A stretch of 64,000 bases of DNA from Lingula anatina (lineage: Eukaryota > Brachiopoda > Lingulata > Lingulida > Lingulidae): positions 7,778 through 71,777 of the forward strand of contig NW_019775442.1 in the NCBI RefSeq assembly GCF_001039355.2, written 5' to 3'. The position numbers and the translations under genes were made by a program. This document shows positions 35,431 through 46,729 of the stretch, piece by piece. The notes under the pieces were generated by a model. That model did no database searches, was not told the DNA's origin, and saw only the letters and a program-made list of their open reading frames with translations. How positions within the stretch are numbered: position 1 is the first letter of the stretch; every line of letters begins with the position of its first letter.

Positions 35431-35695
35431 GGGGCCTGTTGAACAAAGAAAAAAAGTTCAAATCGGTCTTAGCGAAGTCTGCTGAAAATTTCAGCCATCA
35501 AAGTAGTTTTTTTTTTTCCACAAAGAATTGTAAGAGCTGCTAATTGCATTTTGTAAACTTAGCCCACAGGCAAAATTGTTATTTCCTTGATCTTAGTCAA
35601 ATGCTCAAAGCCTAATATTGCACAGTCAATCTTTGCTAATTGACTAAATTTGTTTAGAAGACTTTGCTAAGTACAATTTTTGTAAAACAGGTCCC
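35431..35695. mobile_element. Possible MITE, GGGGCCTGTT ends
   Basis: Left GGGGCCTGTTGAACAAAG, right complement of the same theme (TTTTGTAAAACAGGTCCC). The ends match imperfectly. Length 265 bp, non-coding. Confidence 0.5.
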
Positions 35696-36809
35696 ATGTG
35701 AGATTACCTAAGAGAGAAATGAAATAGTAAAATTGCTTGCATCTGACATCCTCAACATGATTTGAACCTTAGTCTGAATCAATACTGTAAATTATCAAAT
35801 TTTGCCCAAAATGTTACCTTATTGGGATTAAGGGTCAAAATTAACCTTCAGTCAGATAAGACCTGGAGTTAATCAAAGTCACATATAAAATGTTACAATC
35901 ATCAGTTTTGTGAGACCTGCTCATAGGTCAAATGTGAAAAATACATACATGATTACAAGCTGAAATAATTGCTTAAGTTAAAAAGACCTGTTTTGTAGAG
36001 CAAGATGTGAATATCTTCTTAATTTACGTGCTAGATTTATAATATGTTTAAGAACAATATTATACAAACAAATTAACATATCCACAACTAGCCTATCCAT
36101 CAACCTTTTCTTTTAGATCTGTAACTCAATTTTTATCAATCTGTTAAGACCTGTCACATTTGATCCGATGCTTTGATAGATTTGTTACATTGTGCTTCGA
36201 TACTGCAGGAAGTAACAAAATGTACAGTAGAAATAAATACCTAATAAGAACAAATGAAGAAGACAAATCCTGCTGCAGTAATGTCTAAGGTTTTACAAAC
36301 ATGTAAAACAGTCATACATTTTTATATTCATAATTTACCATGAAGAAATGGTACAAATATATACACATAACATAAAGTGAAAAAACATAAAAACATCTTT
36401 AAAAAAAAAAAACTGAGACTTGCCACATGCAATTAAAAAAAACTGAGACTGAATTACAGGTTAGGAAAAGCATTACAAATATTCTATATTCTATCAAAAT
36501 ATAACAAAGTATATGCAGTGCCATTCAGCGAGGACCAGATATTATTTTACCATGTTATCATGCAAGCCTTCTTTGCAAAAGCACCCCAGCAGCTGACCTA
36601 AGCTTTATACACTCATGCTTCAGAAAGCTTTCATTAATCTAAATAAAAAAGATAAATAAATAAAAGTAAAAAAAAAAAAAATGACTTCAATGAACTAAAA
36701 AAAATCCCATACCCCATTTAACATATAACAATTTCCAGATTTGACAAAATGTAAAATTAAACTGATGGGTTTCTTAAGAAACAAACAACACATGCCATGC
36801 AAATAAAAT

Positions 36810-36811
36810 TA

Positions 36812-36857
<46 letters not shown>

Positions 36858-36858
36858 A
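36810..36858. repeat. (AAAT)n microsatellite
   Basis: Uninterrupted AAAT/AAATA run. Confidence 0.9.
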
Positions 36859-39388
36859 GCAATACTTCCGCTAGCATTTCCAGTAAAACTAAACTATTCA
36901 CATTGAAATTTTGTTATAGGTTAATAGGTACAAAGTTATCATTACTCCTTGGCCTCTGCTATATAGCATCAATGATATGAAAATATCCAGAACTGCCTAC
37001 CCCTGAACAAAATACAAACCAAGACCAAAGGGCCTGCTGAAGGGGGCAAAACCTGTTAAATATTACATGCATGTTACGAGTGTGCCCCAACCCTCCCCTC
37101 CAAATCATGTCTGCTCCAACAACCCCGGCAACTTTTGACTGAAAATGGGCCAAACTCCTGTCATTAGGCACCATAAGTCCAGTCTTGTAGTCTGAGGTCA
37201 TTATTCAGACCCGTTTCCGGTCTAAATATGTCCTAGTCTGACAGGAAAATCTGACAGGATCCCAAAAATTCAAACGCCAACAATTACTAATTTTTGTTTC
37301 CACGTTGCTCACAAAGCTCATTTTGTATATGAAACTTTAATTCAGCAAACTCATCCCATCATGCAATGTTAACTTAACAAACCTTTCACAAAACATGTCT
37401 CTGCTTTCAAATTCTGAAAGCACCTCCCAAATCTTCCTTCTCAGTAAAGTCATCTCATGATAAATCATTGTGAATTTGACTGCATAACGAAATGAAGAGT
37501 TTGCAACCCTCGACTTTGTTTATCTGATTACCGAGTACAGAAATTTCTGAAGCAAAATAAGATCAGATACTTCATCAGCAGTGCCTGAATTTTGTCATAT
37601 CACGTTGCCGCAGAGCAGGGTTAGGAAGAAATCTTTAACTAAAAGTTTGTCTGTGTTTTCTGGCAGATAAAAACTAAGCACTTGACAGGCAAAGCATACG
37701 ATTCATACCTTTTTCCATGTATTACAAAATATACCATTTAGAAAGCGAGCACCTAGCCACTTCAACAGAACTATACAATTAAATTTTAAGCACTAATATA
37801 CATATAGATATATATAAATACATGAAAATACAGTCAAAAATGAGGTAAATCTAAAGTTATGATTGCCATAGCACCCAATTATGAAATTGTGTATAGTCCC
37901 ACTGACAGGTCTCAGCTCATTAATAAAACTAATAGTATTACATTACAATACAATACTCATGTCCATGTGGTCTACACATTTAACTAGAAACTTTTAACAA
38001 CATCATGTCATTGTTACTCATTGGTCTAAACTGATTATTATTTTCATAATAAAATATATTCTTGCCAATAACTTTTTTCTTAGTGGAGATTTCTGTACAT
38101 TTATCCTCGAATTGGCAAGGTTAACAATTTCATGGTACCAAGCTATAAGCGCCATCTATACTAGCACAGAGTACTATTTTTTTTAACTTCGGGGTTGTCT
38201 CACTAATGCCCCAAACTACAGCAAGCAATGGGTAAACTGGGAAAAATATATCTGGGACTTTTATTTTCATTTTGCAATTATATTGACTGGTACCAGGACA
38301 ATTGACTTGACTTCAGTGATATAGAAATACTGAAGATTTGTTTTGGGGGGTACATGAGGTTAACTTCAACATTGAAATGTGCCCAGTAGAATATCCAGGC
38401 TTAAAATCTTACTACCAGCACTTATGATTTACACAAAAGTATGTGAAAATTAAAAAATATGTTAATTTTTATGTGCTCTCAAACACATTGTTTAAAATAA
38501 TTAACTATGTGCTATTGAATCCTAAAAAAAATCATACTTCTTGTAAATGTTTCACACAATCAGGGTAGTCCGTCCACATATGTAGTCCTTTGTGACAATA
38601 TCATGTGGATTTTCAAGGTCAGCAGTATTTTATGTGCCAATGTTTCCATTTATTACACAAGATGTACCACTCAGGAAGCAATCGGCTGCCTAGCATCCTT
38701 GCCACTAATTCTCATCAATAATTTCCATCAAATGGTTTTAGAAGAACCTTGTTGGGGATAGAAATTCTAGAGAATGTGAGCAAAGCTGGTCTCAGAGCAC
38801 CTCATTGCTTTAAGGGAGAGCCAATAGATGTCTGTGCCATCTGCTTGTGCTGATATTAAACTTATTATGGTAAGCCTTTACCGACTTTCATTCAATCAGG
38901 GATGCGACTGAGCCCGAATGAAATCTTTTGAAATTCGAGAATTCCCCATATAATGAAATCCATGTAGAAACACAGTTCTGTGTCTATTTCAGATCTATTT
39001 GCCTGAGTCATCAACTGTCCATGCCTCTCACTGTTGTCTTGGGTGGAGACCATTCACAGCAATGAATTCTCCAAAGTATCAAAAATAGTGTAGCACATTT
39101 CCAGTAAATGTTTTCAGGCTGCATTTAATCTCTTCAGTTTGGACCTCTTCCTCACCATTAAGCATTATGTTTTTGGTCACTGAATTCTTGTCACTGTTCT
39201 TTACACCTCTTTGTATAAAGTGCAGTTTGTAATTCTCATCAACTGGTACATGTCTGATATAAAGTGCAGCTTACCCACAGAGATCTTCTACTGTCACCTA
39301 CTTAGTTTCAATTTCTCAAAAGATGAACATTTCCTAGTTCAATTTGACCTGCTTCATATTTCTTCCCTGTCAGGTCCATTGGTCAACA

Positions 39389-41179
39389 TTATAAATTTGT
39401 GTGCTGTTGGTTGACGAAATGCAGCGTAAACTCATTGCGATCAGAGCACATTTTGTGACATATGTTACACTCCCAGGGATTGGTTGGACTATGCAGAGAA
39501 GCATGGAGATAGTAGATCCCACGCTCGAAGAACAGAATGTTGCAGTGTTCGCACTTGAATATTCGCCCCTGCATTACATAGTGGTCAATGACATCATCAA
39601 GATCAGGAAATTCTGGAGGCTGGGCGTTATGCTGAATGGCAACATCCCGGACCTCCTTTTGGACCGTGAAGCGTGGATCTCCCAGCGTTGTTAGGGCGTG
39701 GCTGGAGGGAATAGAGAGAGGAGGACTAAGGGGGTTCGTGTGGAACCCCAAGGAATATAAATCTCGGCTGTAGAGAGTTCTTTGGTTTGCGAACTGGTCC
39801 CCTGGTGAGAGTCCCGGTGGAGAGAAGGCAGCCGCCAGCCCACCGAAGTTGAGATTCTGAACAGGATTAGAGATGGGAGCTTGAGGGATTCCTACGACAT
39901 TTGTGCTACGAGATTTGGAAAAGATGGCATCGATCCCAGGTAAGGGAGTTCTCTGGATCACACCATCTCCTGTGGGGGTAGAACGAGGAGGAGGAGGAGG
40001 AATAGGTGTTCCCTGTCCTTGCTGTTGCTGATGATTCTGCTGATGTTGATGCTGTTGTTGCTGATGTTGACTTTGCTGTTGCTGATTCTGATGATGCTGT
40101 TGGTGGTGATTGTGTTGTTGATGATGCTGATGCTGGGAGTTGACGAGTGGCTGCTGATGTTGCTGATGCTTCTGCACTGCATCCACACCCCCCTCAAGCT
40201 CAGCCCTGTGATTGTGATTTGTGCTGCCACCATCCTCAAACTCCTCCATTTCCTTCTTCACAGTCAGTTCCATGGGGAGAGAGTTTTGAGAATTATTCAA
40301 TGCTGTGTGGTCAATATCGGGACGCGAGGACGAAGAGGAGGAGGCGTTGGCAGTCGCGCTTAGCCTCTCTGCAATGTTGTCAATCCTCGTCCCTGCTGAG
40401 GAGGCAGCAGGCTGTTGTTGCTGCTGTTGCTGTTGTTGATTCTGATGTTGTTGTTGTTGTTGTTGTTGTTGTTGCTGTGAAATATGGAGATTGTATGGAA
40501 ATGACTGGCCGCTGGTGACTGGTGGAAATGTTTGCCCACTGGCCACTGCCTGCTGGACCGAGGCCACTGCATTTAATACTGCCTGCTCCGAGGTTGACAC
40601 ATGCTGTAACTGCTCCTCCAGCTCCGGGGACACCCCGCTAGTAGGGGGGCTCTCCCGCGACCCCGCACTCTCCGTGCTGTGACGGTTGGGCCGCGTGGTG
40701 TCTAAGAACTGTGGCGGGTGGAGTTCCATGATGTGCTGATTAAGCTGGCTGGGGGTGGGTGCAGTAAACGAGCAAATGCTGCAGTGGAGCATCACTTGGG
40801 GGTGGGCGAATAAATGCTTCTTCAGCTGCGGCTCAGAGTCAAAATGTTTGGCGCAAATTGTGCAACTGAATGGCTTCTTGTGCACGCTCCGGTGCATGAC
40901 CCAGTTTGAGCGTGCCGCAAAGCGCTTATTGCACACTAAGCACACATAAGGTTTATTTCCATAATGCAGATTCTGATGTTCCATTAATGTGTGTTTGTAT
41001 CCAAAGCGTTTTTTACAAATGTTACATTCAAAGGGTTTCTCACCAACGTGGATGAGTCTTACGTGACGCACTAGTCCATTGTTGAACTTGAATGTCTTGT
41101 TGCAGATCTTACAGCGAAAGATCTTTTTTCCATCCTTGTCCTCCTCCATGGCGCTGACACTGTCTGCTACAGTGGGCGA
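39389..41179 (-). CDS. Ikaros/hunchback-like C2H2 zinc-finger transcription factor, main coding exon
   Basis: 596 codons plus TAA. An acceptor TTTTTGACAG lies just above 41179 and the exon starts in phase 0 (SPTVADSVSAMEEDKDG). Five C2H2 fingers come first (IFRCKICNKTF..., FECNICKKRF..., YVCLVCNKRF..., FSCTICAKHF..., LHCSICSFTA...), spanning roughly residues 55-187 of the assembled 630-aa protein. Then comes a long Gln/His/Asn-rich middle with a Pro run, and at the very C-terminus a finger pair, RIFKCEHCNILF...H and WECNICHKMCSDRNEFTLH. The latter closely resembles the Ikaros dimerisation pair (FKCEHCRVLF; ECNMCGYHSQDRYEFSSH) and the hunchback C-terminal pair. The expected role is a nuclear DNA-binding factor that dimerises through the end fingers. 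Which family member it is cannot be settled here. Upstream exons lie at 42382-42302 and 45770-45690. Confidence 0.9.
   Translation of the reverse strand, partial: SPTVADSVSAMEEDKDGKKIFRCKICNKTFKFNNGLVRHVRLIHVGEKPFECNICKKRFGYKHTLMEHQNLHYGNKPYVCLVCNKRFAARSNWVMHRSVHKKPFSCTICAKHFDSEPQLKKHLFAHPQVMLHCSICSFTAPTPSQLNQHIMELHPPQFLDTTRPNRHSTESAGSRESPPTSGVSPELEEQLQHVSTSEQAVLNAVASVQQAVASGQTFPPVTSGQSFPYNLHISQQQQQQQQQQHQNQQQQQQQQQPAASSAGTRIDNIAERLSATANASSSSSSRPDIDHTALNNSQNSLPMELTVKKEMEEFEDGGSTNHNHRAELEGGVDAVQKHQQHQQPLVNSQHQHHQQHNHHQQHHQNQQQQSQHQQQQHQHQQNHQQQQGQGTPIPPPPPRSTPTGDGVIQRTPLPGIDAIFSKSRSTNVVGIPQAPISNPVQNLNFGGLAAAFSPPGLSPGDQFANQRTLYSRDLYSLGFHTNPLSPPLSIPSSHALTTLGDPRFTVQKEVRDVAIQHNAQPPEFPDLDDVIDHYVMQGRIFKCEHCNILFFERGIYYLHASLHSPTNPWECNICHKMCSDRNEFTLHFVNQQHTNL
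40017..40180 (-). repeat. CAG/CAA/CAT coding repeat (Gln/His-rich tract)
   Basis: Within the zinc-finger exon. Mixed CAA, CAG and CAT/CAC codons encode a Gln/His/Asn-rich stretch. A purer polyglutamine tract lies at about 40405-40477. On the plus strand they give false Leu- and Val-rich frames. Confidence 0.9.
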
Positions 41180-42167
41180 CTGTCAAAAAGAGAAGAACAG
41201 ACACAATGAGGACCAGGATCACCTAACACAATTAACATCAGGGAAATTCAAACATGGCTCAATTCACCCAATCCACAATATTTTTCAATATTTTACCCCC
41301 AATTATTATTTATTTATTTATTTTTATTTTATTTTTTATATATTATAATTTTTATTCTTCACAATTTTAATCAAGAAAGTTGGGAGGTCCAGTTGCTTAT
41401 TTCCTTTTCTTCATGTTTCCACAAAGAAAAGATCAATGCTTCCACTGTGCTAGGTGTCATGTTTAATGCTTATATATATTTGGATTTAATTTCTTACTGA
41501 AGTGGTTCTAAGCAAAAATAATTTCATATTTTGTTGGTCCCTTTCATGGTTGAGGAGAATATGAAGTTATAAGTTTTTGACTTTTGTAGTTACTGAGAAA
41601 ACTTAAAAAATAGGTACCAAAATCATCTCGGAAGGACAAATTGATATTGATTAATCCATTATTTTATAATCAAATATTTTTTTTTTAATCTAATGCACCT
41701 GACTAAATGTAAGAAATAGGTTATATTTAATGTATTTAGCTTTTATTGTTTATCCTTCCGTGACACTATTTTATAAGTTTTCCAGATAAAAATGTCAATG
41801 AAATCATAATTAATCATCAAAACCTAAAATTTCTTTTGGATTCTGGTGTCTTATGATGTCTGGTTTCAGAAATTATAAGTTTTATAAGTAGGATTCCTTT
41901 TTGAAATTTTGAGGTCTGTGGACCAAATACTACGGAATGGCCCATAATGTTAACTTTCAAATACTACATTTGAAATTTTCTCCCAAGAGCAATTTAAGCT
42001 TTCAGCAATGGATTCAGCATCCAAATTTTCAACCTTTTTAGATTAACTATATACAAAATATTTTTCCCTGAATTACATTAATTGTTAATTCACCTCTGCT
42101 TTGATAAAATATTCAAGCAGTAACCACACATTCTGCGGGCAGAGGATATAGGGAAAATATCTCAAGA

Positions 42168-42290
42168 GTGTGTGTGTGTGTGCACGTGTGTGTGTGTGTA
42201 TGTGTGCGTGTGTGTTTGTGCGTGTGTATGTGTGCATATGTGGGGGGGTGTGCGTGCGTGCGTGCATGCATGCGTGTGTGTATGTGCCCG
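42168..42290. repeat. (TG)n microsatellite in the intron
   Basis: TG/CG/TA-type dinucleotide run interrupted by poly-G, starting 12 bp below the donor of the 42302-42382 exon. It creates false Val/Cys-rich and Thr/His-rich frames. Confidence 0.92.
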
Positions 42291-42301
42291 TCTTTTCATA
42301 C

Positions 42302-42382
42302 CTGGAGAATTTCTGACTTAACCATTCCATCCTTGTCATCTTTAACTCCCGGACTGACACTATCGGCCATGACAACGGGATC
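42302..42382 (-). CDS. Zinc-finger gene, second coding exon
   Basis: An 81-nt exon with acceptor TTTGTCTTTGCAG and donor CAG/GTATGA, 27 codons in phase 0 ([19 protein letters not shown]...). It joins both neighbours in frame. The peptide resembles the start of the next exon (VxADSVSxxxxDKDG in both), so the two exons look like an ancient internal duplication. Tandem copies of its 3' splice region lie directly upstream (42419-42597). There is no known domain. The acidic/Lys segment precedes the first finger. Confidence 0.75.
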
Positions 42383-42597
42383 CTGCAAAGACAAAGTAAA
42401 AACAAATATAACAACTATAACACTATCTGCCATGACAACGGGATCCGGCAACGACAAAGTATAACAAATATAACATCTATAACACTATCTGCCATGACAA
42501 CGGGATCCTGCAAAGACAAAATATACCAAATATAACACTATCTGCCATGACAAAAGGACACTGCACATACAAAGTGTAAACATTTATACATAAAACC
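42356..42597 (-). repeat. About four tandem 55-63-bp units each containing a copy of a splice acceptor region
   Basis: CACTATCTGCCATGACAA recurs at about 42357 (with one change), 42421, 42483 and 42536. Each unit carries the complement of intron end plus exon start. The first is the acceptor in use (42383). In unit 2 the AG has become CG, unit 3 keeps TTTGCAG/GATCC, and unit 4 keeps a weaker GTGCAG. Confidence 0.88.
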
Positions 42598-42758
42598 ATC
42601 TGTAAGAAAGACCAGGACAGGTAGTGTTCAGAATTGACATTGATAAGTTTGTCTGCCCGTCACAGCTTAGCCTCAGGTCTGAAATTTTTCATTAAAAACT
42701 GTGCCCCAATGCAGGGGAACACAGTCCATTTGTGGACATCATCAGTAAGCACTAAACG

Positions 42759-42930
42759 CTGGGGTAGCGCTAACACTTGCCAATTAAACCAAATGCTAAA
42801 GCGGACTTATGTTGGCTATACAAAAAGGGCTTGATTTGACTTGTTTTAGTCAATTATAACCATTTGGATAACAAATTGACAAAAACAGTGGTAAGTTGGC
42901 TAAGCGAAAAAATTTCTAGTGCTACCCCAG
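42759..42930. mobile_element. Harbinger-like MITE, CTGGGGTAGCG family (older copy)
   Basis: Starts CTGGGGTAGCGCTAACACTT and ends AGTGCTACCCCAG. Interior closely matches 50878-51040. No clear target duplication. Confidence 0.85.
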
Positions 42931-43909
42931 CAATGGCTAGCCACTGCTGGTTCATTAATGAGCTAATGAAAGGCCTCCACACACCCACTTCCCCAAGTCT
43001 CCAATTTCCTCTCTTCTACAGTAATGACCTACCTTTCCATGGTAGACCCCTAGGTAGAAAATTTAGTTCCGAGCTAAACTAGGTTTGTTTATTTCTCCAC
43101 ACTATTAGGGAATCAAATGCAGACCTTGGCATATGCAGGTGTGTTCTATGACTAACTTTTCAAGGCTGTCATTTCTACATGTGTTTAAATAGCTAAGTTC
43201 TTTGCTTTTATACGTTATATTTCAAAATCTGCTGAATGATACACTAAACATATCCCTGTTTCTGTAAAACATTTACAGCTGACAAATCCAATAAAGCTAC
43301 CAAAATGCATAGATCTCAATTTCAGGTAAAATCTCCCAGTCTCTAACCACTGTTCACGAAGGTAGAGAACATAATACCAGCATTGCCATGCGTGGATCAA
43401 TCTGCTGCCATAATTCACACCCAGCATGCAGTGCTAATCGTGCCGTTCACATTCAAATGAGGGTCTCTTTACTTCAAAGCTGGCAGGTGGAGAAAATCTT
43501 AATGATGGCTTGAAATAATACAGTTTGGCAATGGAATCAAAAAGTAAAGATTTATTTTGTTTATCTGCTCTCTCTCTCTCTCTCTCTGTATTACTCTCAA
43601 GCTTCGTAAGCTAATCTCATAGACCACTGTTATCCTGCCTGACCTCACATTAGATAGGGCAGATATCTATATACATGGCTCAATTCCATGAAACCTGAGC
43701 TACTGACCATGTTAGACATAGCACTAGCAGTGGAGTAAACAGCGGACCCCCCACCCCTCAATTAAAACAGTAACATCCCATCAAGATAAAGCTGAAACTG
43801 CATAAATAATTAGGGACATCATCTGGCTCATAAGGGTCAAAAATTGTACTTGAAGCAATTTTGTGGCTTGGTTAGATCATTATCTCCTACTCTCTCTCTG
43901 TGTGTGTGT

Positions 43910-43940
<31 letters not shown>

Positions 43941-45689
43941 CACAAGTACACGTCAATCTGTCCCTCCCACCCTGTCCACTAGTCCATCAATCTGCAGGTA
44001 CACTGACAAACCTCACTCACACAGACAGAGCACACCTGTCCCATACTGCCTGCTGCAAGATCCTGGTCCAAGACAGATTTATGACTGATTGTATCTTATA
44101 AAGGCAGCAGCCATGTTCACACTTGGCTAGGACCTGTTCAGATGGAACTGTACAAGTCAAATGTTAACACGCCTGAACCCATCCAGAACTTGAAGATATA
44201 TAGCATTTAATATCTTGGAACCAAGGTGACAGTGCCACACATGAAGGATGACTATAATTGTGAAAATACCTACAAATGGACTGTTAGCATGCTAGTCACC
44301 GATTAAGTGCATTCACTCAATTCATTTGTACTTCATTGCTCTATAGCAATGGGCACTGTGCGCATGTAATAAAGACCATATATATATCTGAAGGGATCAA
44401 TCTTGTCTCTCTCTCTCTCTCTCTCATGTTTAAATCGCAGAATAAAATTATAGCGTCATATCAACAGATTTTTATGAAGAATGTTTTAATTTTGACAAAT
44501 AAATCTTTCTATTTTCTTTTTACAGTAATGGAGTTCATTTTCATGATTACAGCATTTGGAATAAGAAGTGGTTAGTAAGGGATAGTAATGATAAAAAAGC
44601 AGAAAAAATGTTTTCTTCTTAAAAATTTCAATTAAAAATGAAACTAAAGCCACATTATGGAATCCTCAGTATATATGACCACTAGTACACTATAACTACA
44701 TAGAATTCCAAACCAAAATATGCCTCACATTTTTCTCCACATGGATTATCATTACTAGTACACTGAATGAACAATTACAATAGAATATCTCCCTTGAATT
44801 TAATGAGCTGAGCTTTTCATCACAAAAGTTTTCCGATATTGAGCAAAACCTATGTACAAAATTAAAAATGGAACAAATGCCTTCCTTTTAAAATAAGTAT
44901 TAATTTAAATTATAGTATGGAAACTTCTTGCCTTTAAATGGATCATAATTTCGCAGTGTGACAATTAATTGCTTCCTTGCCAGCTACTAGTAAATAATAA
45001 ATCAACAGAGATTAGACTCCAATGAATTTTCACCGCCTGCTCATAAAATATGAATGCTGATTCTCTGCATACTCCGTGATATAATACAGGTGATTCAAGA
45101 AAATTGTCAGTTTTAGAATCACACTGGTGCGAATACCGAATGCAATGAAAATGTAGACAGCAAATTTGTCACAGGTTACATGAAAGGTCACAAATGATTA
45201 GGAGTTACAGAAATGCAACAAATATCAATGACTGTGTCAAGGTAATGCTAGATTAACAGAACAGTGAGACATTTGTAATTTGTCACTAGCAACTATGTCT
45301 GCGGCAGTGGCAGGGCGGGGGGATTGGTAACCTTGCGTGCAGCAATTTTTGCTTTTCCCCCCGAGAACTGGAGTACAAATGCTTCATGGGAGTGTGGGCT
45401 GAGGGGAGAGGGAAAAGGGAGGGGTGTAGCAGGGGCTGGGGGGGGGGTGTGGAGGAGCAAAATCAGCGTCTACAATGAAGCTATCATATGATTTTTACAC
45501 AAAGATTTCTGCTGAATAAAACCTATTCAACCATCAAATAAAATCAATGAACAAATACAATTTTAAAAACCCCGATAAACAATAACCACATTATGATTTA
45601 TATTATTATCATCATTTTGGCTCGTGTTCAAGTCTCAACTTTCCATCACATGTTTATAGTGTTCTACCTTGACCTGTGACAAAATTTAC
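42931..45689 (-). other. Intron of the zinc-finger gene
   Basis: About 2.8 kb without a supported exon. It has (TC)n at 43566-43588 and 44405-44424, a (TG)n run at 43899-43940 and a poly-G stretch at 45440-45450. Duplication 2 starts at about 45175. Confidence 0.55.
43899..43940. repeat. (TG)n microsatellite
   Basis: About 20 TG units, intronic. Confidence 0.95.
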
Positions 45690-45770
45690 CTCATTGTGTG
45701 ACTGTTCCATGACTCAAGACTATGCACAGCACATGACAGGGGTCCCAGCCAGCTGTCCGCATCTGTCACC
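45690..45770 (-). CDS. Zinc-finger gene, first coding exon (MEQSHNE), block copy 1
   Basis: Acceptor GTTCTTTTCCAG above 45770 and donor GAG/GTAAAT below 45690, 81 nt. The ATG is at 45710-45708, with in-frame TGA two codons upstream and TAG two codons before that, so it is the first possible start. It encodes MEQSHNE in phase 0, joining directly to the exon at 42382. The assignment rests on splice signals, matched phase and position; the peptide is too short for recognition. The same exon, with an intact start and donor, is present again at 49665-49585. If the two blocks are alleles, only one belongs in the gene model. Confidence 0.55.
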
Positions 45771-46729
45771 CTGGAAAAGAACAGACACAGTTACAACATC
45801 TACATGCAGTACTAATGGGACTGATCTCAAGGACAGACTTCCAGACAGACTACTAGACTGTAGTGGTAAATTGTGCAATTTAGCTAGTATTTTTTCAGCA
45901 GGAAAGTCAATAATATAGTCATCCAAGCACATAAGTGTGGTATCTTTCTATAGTAATTTAGACTTGTTGGACTGGTAAGAAATAAGAAAACTCACTGTCT
46001 GTTCTATATACTTTTTCTTGTATATACTAGTACATATATTGATTTTCTCAAAGAAAGTAAAATGACAAGATCGTGAAATACATTACAGAGATTTGTCTTT
46101 TTGTCTATATTTCAACACCATGTAATGTGTGTGTGTGCGCGCATGCACGCATTGGAGGGGGGGGGGGGTCAGAATACTTGTCACTTGGCTCTTCCTTTTG
46201 CACTTTTTCCAAAATTATAAGTACAGTAAAGCCCCCTTTACACTGGACAGCATCCTGTATGGCCCCTTTGAGAGTAAAAAAAAAGAAAAACTGCCCAACC
46301 ATTCATTTTCTAACCAAAGCGATGCTTGTGGCTCTTTTCTGTGACCACAAAGACGCTACTTTCATGGTTGAACAAAAGAAGCACAAAGGACAACGTCCAG
46401 TGTAAAGGGGGTTTAAGAAATGCATTAAATACATTATGTCTTCCATCGAAAAAAAAAAAGGCACTCTTGTCCTTGAGTACATGCTATAAACACACATGTA
46501 AACAAATTCACTCAAGTATACACACGCACACAAAAACTTGCAGTACTGCACGCCTTTCTCCCCTCCAACTCCTGACACTTCACTGAAGATATATATAAAT
46601 ATGTCCACAACTTTGTACTGAGGTGACCTCACCAACTCGATATATACTTTGCCTATCCTTGCTTCTATTTGTTGTACAGCTGATCAATAGGTGAACACTA
46701 CAACACAGTATTAACCTTCCGCACACATA

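Larger units (their letters stand above)
34865..39388 (-). other. Region downstream of the zinc-finger gene; possible long 3' UTR
   Basis: About 4.5 kb of AT-rich DNA on the 3' side of the zinc-finger stop codon. It has fewer recognisable transposons than the DNA to its left; one candidate is listed at 35431-35695, plus an (AAAT)n run at 36810-36858. Several minus-strand AATAAA signals occur, the outermost at about 34870-34865. Long 3' UTRs are common for transcription-factor genes, but the true 3' end cannot be fixed from sequence. Confidence 0.35.

Noticed and set aside
40019-40518. Plus-strand Leu/Met- and Val-rich frames
   Set aside because: Antisense shadows of the Gln/His codon repeats in the zinc-finger exon.
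42085-42464. Frames rich in Cys/Val (plus) or Thr/His (minus)
   Set aside because: They read through a TG microsatellite. Only the 81-nt exon at 42382-42302 has splice signals.
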